A stretch of 64,000 nt of DNA from Botryotinia globosa. Its lineage: Eukaryota; Ascomycota; Leotiomycetes; Helotiales; Sclerotiniaceae. Both the position numbers and the translations under genes were made by a program. Location of the stretch: contig RCSZ01000015.1 in assembly GCA_014898425.1 (NCBI GenBank), forward strand, positions 1,426,001 through 1,490,000, given 5' to 3'. A model generated the notes under the pieces. The model saw only the letters and a list, made by a program, of their open reading frames with translations, was not told the origin of the DNA and did no database searches. Below, piece by piece: positions 55,965 to 64,000 of the stretch. Within the stretch, counting starts at the first letter, position 1, and each line of letters begins with the position of its first letter.

Positions 55965-56135
55965 ATGTCTAATGTCACCTGGAACTTCACCCGGCAGAAT
56001 ATGGCGCCCCTCTTTATCCCCTTTGCTCGACTTCGGCTCGCCATATTTTTTGAGCTTCTTGTTCTGCTCTTTTTGGCTATTCTGAATTCTTCGCCGGTAG
56101 ATAGTCACAAGGATGACTTGGTCTACTTGTTTTGA
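55965..56135 (+). CDS. 56-residue single-pass membrane protein
   Basis: ATG ORF opening MSNVTWNFTRQNMAP, then one strong hydrophobic span (RLAIFFELLVLLFLAILNSS) and a short acidic tail ending DDLVYLF. An Asn-Val-Thr and an Asn-Phe-Thr sequon precede the span, fitting an outside N-terminus if glycosylated. A TATA box lies upstream. An overlapping five-codon upstream ORF (55955-55972) starts in the better AAAAATGCC context, so expression may depend on leaky scanning. The reverse-strand ATG frame at 55932-56207 is the likely shadow. Function unknown. Confidence 0.4.
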   Translation: MSNVTWNFTRQNMAPLFIPFARLRLAIFFELLVLLFLAILNSSPVDSHKDDLVYLF

Positions 56136-57358
56136 TACGCGGGTTAAATTGATATGGTGGCATGTTGTAGGTATATGGTGAGACAAAGGAAATTTTAGAA
56201 GAGACATTTCCGGGCTAAATAGGCTCAAACCGAGAACAGTTCATGTCCTAGAAGTTGAAGTTGAGTATAAGGTAAAAAGTTGATTGATAGCTTGGTATTG
56301 AGCCCAACTTCGGTGGTGAATCGCAGTCCTTTTTATCAAACACGAAACTACTTCAGGATGAGCCATGAGAATCCATAAAGTTCCAAACATTCAATCTCGA
56401 ACATGTATGTTGACAGAGAATATCAGCACAGGAAATGTACATCAACAGCTTTGTCTAGAATTCACATCCACAAATCTCTCGGATCGTTGTATAATTGGCA
56501 AATCCCAAATACTCACATCGTGGCGAGGGAAGCCTCTTTGTCAAACTCAGAGGATGGTGTGCGGCCAACAGACCGAACTTTGTATTTAAACCTAAAATTA
56601 ACCCTATCGATCCTGCTTACCAAAGGTGAGTGGTGGGCTGAAGTTGTTTCGACCGTGCTTCTGACATTGCTGTTTGGCATAATTTCATTGCTGAGGCTGC
56701 ATAGTGCTTGACGACTAGACTGGCAAGTTTGGATAGGATCTAATATCAATCTAGAGTGGCCTTTGAAGTTTGTAAAGCATAGGAAAATTCTTGGTAGTTT
56801 TTAATTAAGGAAAACGTTAAGTACAGTAAAGTTAAGCGGGGGAATTGGGTGGGGTGAGGAGGATCATTTTCTTATTTCTCATCGCTCCGTGGATGATGCT
56901 CTGTGAATCGAGCAAGGAAATCGGAAAAGAAATGTGACTTTTGATGGATAACAGAATCTACAAACAAGCAACTTCTATAAAATAGCTTCAGAAGCTGATG
57001 ATAGACAAAATTTGGACAGGCACTAACCGTGAAATGAATCGAAAAGAAGTAAATCATGATACTACGAACAACGTCTATTAACGGCTGCGGGAATGTAGGC
57101 CCTTTGGTCACAATGGCGATACTCCTTCCAATCAATGCAAGTACATGTTATCTCCTCTTCGACCTCATCTACTGGTAATCGGTATGAAGATGGGGGTGAG
57201 GAATATCAGGGAGATCGTGGAATTCGGATCTTAATATGGTATCTGCATGTCTGCTCGATTTGATAGGGGTTTGACCACATTCTATATTTACACCCGAACT
57301 TGCGAAGTCGATTGGCAAAAAAGGTTCAGCCGCTCATTTTCAATTCATGATGTATCCT
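56136..57358. other. Region with one possible Cys-rich exon
   Basis: A 74-residue ATG ORF at 56365-56589 (+) and frames at 56513-56749 (-) and 56872-57135 (-) lack support. On the minus strand, about 57070-57200 is open and protein-like (EEEITCTCIDWKEYRHCDQR) behind a good acceptor, but no complete gene could be built. Confidence 0.35.
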
Positions 57359-57793
57359 TTATCTTCCTGCGTCCTTCTTGGTCAAGTCTGCATTGTTTCC
57401 ATTCTTGCTTCCCTCGATGCTAGCCATGAAGTCCCTAGTAGATGTTAGAGCATGCAAATGATATATGCCTGTGTGATCAAGATATTCCCCCATCGAACCT
57501 ACTTGATGTATTTCTCCTCATCTGGACTTTTGGCGTTAATCGGTGGAGTTGACTCCTTTGCAGCAGATCCACCTCGAGTGGACAAAGTGACGACACCAGC
57601 CAACGAACCGAGAACTGCCATAGCTAACTAGTATCGCGGTTCCTGTCAGTAATATTCCTTGACTTCTGCTCACTGCGTAGCTTGTTCAATTGCATGAAGG
57701 AAAAATCAAAGATTTTGAGCGAGGACTTCGGAATAGGCCACCTACGTAGTGGGAGCCAACTTGCTTTCCGGCGATTTGGTAGTAAGAAACCAT
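57359..57793 (-). CDS. ATP19: Mitochondrial F1Fo-ATP synthase subunit k (Atp19)
   Basis: Small Fo-associated subunit linked to dimerisation of the ATP synthase. Exons 57793-57746, 57627-57503 and 57434-57359 close in frame at 82 residues. The sequence runs MVSYYQIAGKQVGSHYLAMA, then VLGSLAGVVTLSTRGG (the membrane segment), then SAAKESTPPINAKSPDEEKY and DFMASIEG, ending KKDAGR. The GS.YLAM..LG motif is family-specific. The splice at HY/LAMA, using donor GTAGGT and acceptor ACTAG, restores it. Divergent with the MTFP1-like gene; starts are about 560 bp apart. Confidence 0.92.
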
Positions 57794-58355
57794 TTTGACG
57801 AGTTCGAAGATTTGACTAAATCGATAATTGTTCGAATATGGTTGCGGTGACGGAGTGAAGGTTCGTTATAGTATCGATCCGGTACAGTTTGAATGAATTG
57901 GAGCCATACAAATTTCCAAGCTAGGCGATTTAAGCGCCAAGCGCGCACCGAAAGATTCCGAGATGCCGATTGTCTTCCCGTCCCGCGTTGAGGGACAGAA
58001 CAAAGCAAGGAGGCGAGCAAAAGGGCTCCGCTTCCAGCTTTCCACTCCACCTTTTAGCGTCTATGAGGTAGGAATTAGAGGAGTACCAGGAACAATCAAT
58101 CCCCCACTCGTGGGTATCGTCATTTCCCCATGCCAGGACCGGACGAGAACACCGGTTAATACTTGACGAGTTCTTCCGTTCGAGGTCATAGAAAAGGAAT
58201 GCGACAAAAGACACCACCAGTCTTTGAATCTACCAAACATAACAACGTATCCCTTTTCACAATTAAAACAGCTAATCCGATTTTCGAAGCTACTTGATAC
58301 ACTATTTACTATTCACTTGTCTTCTACTCCAATCTCTGCAGTATAAAAACGAAAA
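57794..58355. promoter_or_regulatory. Divergent promoter region of two mitochondrial genes
   Basis: 562 bp between ATP19 and the MTFP1-like gene. Open frames at 57742-58217 (-) and 57963-58166 (+) have no motif. Position suggests shared regulation of the two mitochondrial genes. Confidence 0.45.
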
Positions 58356-59445
58356 ATGGCTGGAAAGGATGACAATAGCTCTCGAGGTCCACCCCCGACT
58401 GGTCTGCCGAACGTGGAAAAGCTTCCTGATGGAATGCAAAGAATCGTAGACAAAGCAGAGAAGGAGGATAACTTCTACGATGAGCTTTATGATGGATAGT
58501 ATGTATCTATGCGACTCTTGTCTTAGCTAGCCTCTTGCACTCGAGATTTACATAGACTCATCAAGCACTATTTTTTACTCACAAAATGCTAATTGTGATG
58601 CGACAGTGCTCCTCAGACCACCGAAAGCAATATTAGATATGCGGCATATGCTACTCGCATACGAACAGGTCAGTTTTCTCATACAGCATGTAGTTCTAGA
58701 TAGTTAGCTAAGATTTCTGATAGCCCTACTATCTGCGCAACGATACGTAGCTTATACATCAGATATCGGGGAGTCTTTTCGACCGGTAGCTCATCCAAAC
58801 TGGGTTCGAGCAGCTTATGGCGTTTCGTGGGCCTATCTCATCGGCGATGTCACACATGAGGGATACAAGGCATACTGTAGGAATCAAGAGGTTTTGCATC
58901 CGGAACTCCCGAGAGAAGCAATGCACGATCGATACAATGATGCAAAGACGGATCTTAAGATTGCCGCCAATGAGAACGGGGTGTCACTGAAACCTCGTCA
59001 AGTGGCGCCACTGGATGATTATAGGACAGTAATGGCACAGCGTGCCCTATTTCAAGGAATCGCTTCTATGGGTAGGTGCATTGATTTTCATTTTTCACAT
59101 TCATGCCGAAATTGATGTTAGAAGAGTTCCACCAAGAACCCATCACTAACGCGATCAGGTTTACCCGCTTTTACCATTCATTCTATTGTGCGGTATTCCG
59201 GTAAATATATGAAGAATTTCAAGAATGTAAGGGTTAGAACATGGGGCCCCATAGGTCTGGGACTTGCTGCTGTACCCGCTTTACCTTTCTTGTTTGACAA
59301 GCCGGTCGAGGAAGCAGTTGAATTTGTATTCCATAAAGGCTTCGAGACCTTCGGCGGTAAACCTGCCGTAGGTAACGCACCTGTCACGGGTCGGGAACAT
59401 TTGTTAGAGCGACCCGAGAAGTCGAGGAAAGAAAAAGAATTGTGA
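58356..59445 (+). CDS. Mitochondrial fission process protein 1 (MTFP1/MTP18) homologue
   Basis: Inner-membrane protein that promotes mitochondrial division in animals. Four exons, 58356-58498, 58607-58668, 58724-59071 and 59159-59445, close in frame at 279 residues. Joined blocks are YAPQTTESNIRYAAYATRIR, YVAYTSDIGESFRPVAHPNW, VRAAYGVSWAYLIGDVTHEG, VMAQRALFQGIASMGLPAF, TIHSIVRYSGKYM, WGPIGLGLAAVPALPFLFDK and PVEEAVEFVFHKGF. The YTSD.GE.FRP......V...Y..SW.Y...D pattern and the FD.PVE....F.F end are family signatures. A disordered N-terminus precedes the membrane part. Confidence 0.92.
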
Positions 59446-59977
59446 CGAATAGTTACTTTTAAAATTTGGAGCATGGCGTTTAGGAGACATTCATCTCTAT
59501 TGGTATTGGGTCGGCAAAATATCAGTTCCGTTTCGAGTTGCGATGATTCCTTTTCCGTTATTTTTGGTTTTCCACACGCAAAAGGTTGGTCATACTCAAG
59601 TATATTTCTATTTCCAAAGAGTATCACAAGGGGTTTTCCTACTTTCATGATTCACAATCCCATCAAATTCCGTCTTCATGTACGAAACATGATCGACATA
59701 TTCTACGCCGAGTGGCTCAGCCGTATTCTCTCAGCTCCTTCAATATCCAACGATCCAATTGTTATTCCGACATTGGTTCACAACACTATTCTTCTTGCCT
59801 ATTTAAAATATGAATGGTAGATAGACTGATTTACAACCTTTCCGATTAGAATTGTCACGCCATAGAAATCTAAGGTATAGTACATGAATGTGATTCACTT
59901 TGATTCCTCTGCAGTCCCTTCATAAATCTCGAAAATGTCTTTTGTTTTTCTATTTAGCTCCAAAAGGGAACAGCATC
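59446..59977. other. Intergenic between MTFP1-like gene and acetyltransferase
   Basis: Mainly a 3' UTR and a promoter. A 115-codon ATG frame at 59473-59820 (+) directly follows the stop codon. It has no domain and probably lies in the 3' UTR. Confidence 0.4.
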
Positions 59978-60883
59978 ATGGCGGCCGTAAGATTCAACCA
60001 AGACTTAATAAAAATAGTCGAAAGTGCCGACATTCCGAAGCCTATGTGTGATGAGTTCAAGAAGATGATTTCAGGAATGAAGTCAGTACATCTTGACTCA
60101 ATAATACATTGATGTGATCACTAATTCTTGTGGCCTTTAGCTTCAAAGCGTGTTTAGCCGATTGTATGCCCAAATTCAAGTTGAACGTACGTCGGCATTT
60201 ACTTAAATTCAACGACAACTCCATAAACGATGAAGATACTCTTGACGACCTCAGAATTCGTCGAATGGCTGTAGCCAAGACCTTATTTGGCAAACTTGGT
60301 TCGGATACCAATATCGAGGCTCCCCTATTCTGTACCTGGGGCTGCAACACGTTTATTGGTAAAGACGTCTATATCAACAGGGAGTAAGTCATGTATTGCT
60401 ATCCTGCCGAGATTCTACTAAGGCTGGTATGACAGTGTCTCGATTTTTGATAGTGCACCCGTTCAAATTGGCAACCGTGTTCTCATTGGACCTGGTGTCT
60501 GTATATGCACTGATACGCATGAACTTGACGCTGTGTCGAGAAAACAAAGTCAGATGGGGTCTTATGCAAAACCAATAGTTATTGGCGACGATTGCTGGAT
60601 TGGAGGAAGAGCAGTTATACTTGCAGGGGTTACTATTGGGAATGGATCGACGGTTGCAGCTGGGGCTGTTGTGGCCAAGGATGTTGAAGCAAGTAAGTAC
60701 TGTACCTTTCTCAGTTGGGGGTTTCAACCTTGTCATTCAGAATGCGCGCTTCAAGCATGTGCGATAGATCAGGTTGGGGGATCGTTTCGCTTACATATCG
60801 ATGCATGTACAGATTGTCTCGTTGGTGGTGTCCCTGCCAAGATTATCAGGAGGCTTGATAACGAAGCTGTGTTGCCACAATGA
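59978..60883 (+). CDS. Maltose/galactoside-type O-acetyltransferase (left-handed beta-helix)
   Basis: Transfers acetyl from acetyl-CoA to a sugar hydroxyl; the physiological acceptor in fungi is unclear. Exons 59978-60081, 60141-60383, 60436-60692 and 60813-60883 close in frame at 224 residues. The N-terminal maltose-acetyltransferase (Mac) domain ends near FGKLGSDTNIEAPLFCTWGC. Hexapeptide repeats follow: IGKDVYINRDVSIF, APVQIGNRVLIGPGVCI. The TDTHELD loop carries the catalytic His, then come PIVIGDDCWIGGRAVILAGV, TIGNGSTVAAGAVVAKDVEA and NCLVGGVPAKIIRRL. The last splice restores ANCLVGGVPAK. A second beta-helix gene lies 1.6 kb downstream, same strand. Confidence 0.93.
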
Positions 60884-62449
60884 TGCTCTTCGACTTTTAT
60901 ACTCTTTTTGTTTGGGCGGCATATTCTTGTTGAACTTTAGGGAGTGTTTGAAGTCACGTAAACCCCTAAATAGGTAATATCGCTATCTCGATGGTTATAT
61001 ATCGTTGATGTTTTCGGGCTTCTTTCTATAGTTGCTTTTAGTCTGCATGTATCGCTAGATATGATGAAAACCCCTATCCTCACTTGCACTAGGAGTGAGA
61101 TCCCAAACTATATTGATGTGGATCTTCGGCACAGTCTTAATACTAGGCATATTGTTTGCAAGTCTTTAATACATTTTTGATATTTACATTCAAGATCAGA
61201 TGATTTCAAAAGGTTCTTGAGTATAGTGGTAGTGGTGAAACACTGAGATGAGTACTCATAACCTCGTCCTTATAATGGCGTGAATACCTGTATGTAGAAG
61301 TGAACAAGACCGCATTTGTAAATCATATGTGTGTTTGAATTAGTATATCGAACTCAGTTCTGAATAATAAATACCTTGAGAAATGTGAGCCTGATAATAT
61401 AACATCATAATATCACGCCATGTTAGAGGACTCATTGTTTAGATTATCATCTAGCTTCTCGGATTTGGAAACTCCGGAATGCAATTCCAAGGCAATACTT
61501 GCGACAATTTGATACCTACCTATTTTCGCGCTTAGTTATTGCTCTTTCAATCTCCAGTTGAATGAACTTGTCTGAATGCAGTGCTGTAATTTTCCAATCC
61601 AGCCTCTTACTTATCCTTGCTCTTCAAAAACCCGAGTAGAATTCGGTGATGAATTGCCATGTCTTCTGAGTAAAACAGGAGGTACTCTCTGTCGAGTAAA
61701 ACGACTGAGGTCCGATCTTGAGGCTACTAGGAGTGTAGACGATAATGAATCACTGTGTGCATATTGGCTGTCCGGGTACAGTAGTGTGATATATATGGAA
61801 CTCAAAATTTAGATGTTCGAAGGGAGTCTATGAAATATCAAGAATAGCCTGAGACGGCAAGAAATTTCCGGTTGTCGCACTATCTGAAAGCGAGTTCAGT
61901 ACGGAGTGCCTCAGCAACAGAAGATTTAAGACGGCATTGTAAAATCAACCACTCTTGTACGTCCTCTTTCATAGATAACGTGGATCAGATTTACTGCTCT
62001 TGGCTGTCATTATTATATGTGTAGAGGGGAGATATCAAATCTCAGTTCTTGCACATTTTTCATGATCCAAAGGAATACTGACCTTTTGTGAATATAAGAA
62101 AGATGTTAAGAGCAAATTCCACTTGATATCGTGTCATTCAATCTATTCCACAGCTTTACAGTCGATACTATCATTTCACCGCTCAGGTACGTACCGTTCA
62201 TGAATCATGGTGTGGAAATTTATGACTCCAAAAACACTCATCGATAGGATCTGTTTATGAGTTGAGCATGATGAGTCTAAAATGACTCCCAACTCGCAAT
62301 ATGAATCAAAAATGGGAGTCAAATGTGACCTTGTACGGCTTGGGTGATCCCCTTCCTTTCCTTCCCTCTTCTCTCCATTTTTTCTCATGTTCCTTACCAC
62401 TCGAAAATATTCAGACCTGAGAACAATACCCTGCACACTTACAATAATC
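60884..62449. other. 1.6-kb intergenic region between the two beta-helix genes
   Basis: AT-rich. A 78-residue ATG ORF at 61576-61812 (+) with five Cys has no domain and is left uncalled. Confidence 0.4.
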
Positions 62450-63251
62450 ATGTCGAATTCAGAATACCCAGCGTCGCCAAATATGCAGAGTGTTCCAATA
62501 GATGACCACTCCATGATTTCGATCACCAATGCTAAAGAGTAGGGTGTCCATAATCCGTTCAGATAGCAGTGTTACTTTGCTAATCTTTTCAAATAGACGT
62601 CTGTCGACCGTGAATCCGCCCAACAGAATTTCTTCGGAAGCAAGATTTGGTCATGGTACCATCCTCAACTCACGTAGAGCTATTGACGGTGTTGTTAGAC
62701 CTATTACAATCAGTGCTGAATGCGTACTTGGATCTAACATACATATCAAAGCAAATGCCTGCCTTCATGAGAAGGTAGAACTCGACCATCACACGGAAAT
62801 TGAGGAGAACGTGGAGATTATGAAGAACACTAAGATTGAATCTTGCGTAAAGGTTGGAAAAGGGGTTTTTATTGGTAAAAGAGTGAAGATTGGTGAATCA
62901 ACTTCGGTAGGTAAGCTCTCGAAGATTTATTCTGGAGCGGAGGTTGGAGCAAATTGTGTTATTGGAGCGGGGGTCTTCATTCGAGCTGGCGCAGTCATAC
63001 AGGATGGAGTACACATTGGAGATAGAACAAGACTCAGCGAATATTCGCGCGTTCTCAGTGGAGCGAAGCTCGGTCGGAAGGTTCGGATCAGGGGGCACGC
63101 TAAAGTTCGGCAAGATGCAAGAATTGGAGACAGATCTTTCATAGCCGAGGATGCTCATGTGCTTAGAGGAGTACATGTAGGTAGGGGGGTCACCTTACAA
63201 GAAGGTGAAGTGGTCGAGAAGAATATTCCTGATGTTTGGGGTGCACGCTAG
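62450..63251 (+). CDS. Hexapeptide-repeat (left-handed beta-helix) protein
   Basis: Exons 62450-62538 and 62597-63251 join to 247 residues, in frame. The intron (donor GTAGGG, branch-like GCTAATC, acceptor AAATAG) is 58 bp. The model opens MSNSEYPASPNMQSVPIDDH, a typical fungal start. The ATG at 62529 inside this intron region gives an unrelated leader and is rejected. From about residue 45 to the end there are some 20 imperfect [LIV]-G-x4 turns (for example VGKGVFIGKRVKIGE, VGANCVIGAGVFIRAGAVIQ, DGVHIGDRTRL, IGDRSFIAED). There is no acyl-transfer His in the usual loop position that I can see, and no N- or C-terminal partner domain. It may be structural or carbonic-anhydrase-like. Bacterial origin is possible but untested. 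Confidence 0.75.
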
Positions 63252-64000
63252 TATAGCAGGCGTGAGAATACACTTGCTGGTATACTTTTCTCTCGTTGTT
63301 CCATAGCAAGACATACATTAATAAGCTTGCGTAGATGTTCACATCTATATTCAGCTTCCGGTGATCTAAGACATAAAAGTGGCCAGAGTTCATGAATAAC
63401 CTACTAGGATTGAACTTTTGATCGTGATTTTCTGGAATGTCATATACCGACACGAAAGCCCCCACTCGTGACTTCCCAAGATAACTCCAAAACTCAAACT
63501 TTTTACTATGCGAAAATTCAGTCGTCATTTCTTAAGATGACTAACGTGCGCGTACAATTGATACCAAGGCCCCTTTCTACTCGCTGCCCAGGGTGTCTAA
63601 CAACTCAGACTGGTAGACTGAATCTAAGTCCTCGGTACTTTACAGCGGTATGATGTGTAAAGTGAAGCAATTATCTCCAACCATGTGAACAATCTCACTG
63701 AATTCAAAAGAAAAACAAAATCTCTTTCTGGCTGACTGAATCTCAGACTAGTGGCAAGCCTGCACTTGTGGCTTCTTGAGACGGCTGCAAATCATAATAA
63801 TCGAGAGGTTCTGGGTGTAGCTTCTGAAATGAGTGAATATCACAAACTATAAATCAATAACTCGATCTCTGTTTCCCAAAATGATAATCTACTGATATTG
63901 AAATCATGGATGATCTGTATGTATTCTTCCACCATTCATAGAAACGCAAAAATAGTATTCGCAACAATAGCAGAATCAACAAATGGCATATATATCACCA
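63252..64000. other. Right end of window, no gene seen
   Basis: The open frames at 63190-63528 (-) and 63468-63653 (+) have no ATG start or motif. Presumably a 3' UTR and intergenic DNA. Confidence 0.4.

Noticed and set aside
55932..56228. 98-codon minus-strand frame
   Set aside because: TTG start (first ATG at 56207); its Lys-rich text is the complement of the hydrophobic plus-strand ORF.
59473..59820. 115-codon plus-strand ATG frame after the MTFP1-like gene
   Set aside because: Starts 28 bp after the stop codon, no domain; most likely 3' UTR.
62529..62600. Start of the hexapeptide protein at the ATG at 62529 with leader MLKSRVSIIRSDSS
   Set aside because: That leader lies mostly in a good 58-bp intron; splicing to the ATG at 62450 gives a typical N-terminus and keeps frame.
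1..64000. tRNA or rRNA genes, CRISPR arrays, bacterial-type operons
   Set aside because: No B-box-like GGTTCGAATCC with a foldable cloverleaf was seen; GGTTCGAG at 58801 is inside an exon, and TTTGAATCC at 20341 has no partner arms. CRISPR and operons do not apply to this nuclear eukaryotic sequence.

Overview
The window is nuclear DNA of a filamentous ascomycete. Genes are mostly multi-exon, with short GT-AG introns of about 48-140 bp, occasional 4-nt or ATG-only first exons, and two AT-rich islands that look mutated by repeat-induced point mutation (RIP). Base composition, protein character and the RIP-like islands fit a leotiomycete such as Botrytis or Sclerotinia. That placement is inference; no species marker was read.

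Layout, left to right. 1-18.2 kb is dense housekeeping: the N-terminal two thirds of a Sec7 ARF-GEF (GEA/GBF1, running off the left edge), mannan polymerase subunit Anp1, tRNA-splicing endonuclease Sen34, a multi-spanning RING protein resembling Asi3, a Hikeshi/Opi10 Hsp70 importin, a Tnr3/YJR142W-like Nudix protein, RNA polymerase subunit Rpb8 and Elongator Elp4. 18.2-27.4 kb holds a 517-bp AT-rich element with terminal inverted repeats, a small three-exon orphan gene, exosome subunit Mtr3, a Myb-like protein with a long low-complexity tail, and the Golgi apyrase Ynd1. 27.4-39.5 kb is gene-poor, with two large disordered repeat proteins and one small S/T-P-rich ORF. 39.5-47.6 kb has a Jen1-type carboxylate transporter, a second AT-rich island, glia maturation factor (Aim7), an NAD(P)-binding oxidoreductase-like protein and an IFI6/ISG12-like membrane protein. 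47.6-64 kb has the AP-2 beta adaptin, EMC4, two small genes (a Cys-rich zinc-binding candidate and a 56-residue membrane protein), ATP synthase subunit k, a MTFP1-like mitochondrial protein, and two left-handed beta-helix genes.

There is no operon-like or obvious metabolic cluster. Many neighbours are unrelated core genes arranged divergently (OPI10/Nudix, RPB8/ELP4, APL1/EMC4, ATP19/MTFP1) or convergently (RING/OPI10, Nudix/RPB8, Myb/YND1). The most unusual content lies in the apparently empty stretches: small spliced Cys-rich or orphan genes, a TATA box feeding a small membrane protein through an overlapping upstream ORF, a RIP-degraded TA-flanked element, and a GC-AG intron. Exon joins quoted below were made by eye from splice consensus, reading frame and family conservation. 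Those marked as closing in frame were checked by arithmetic.
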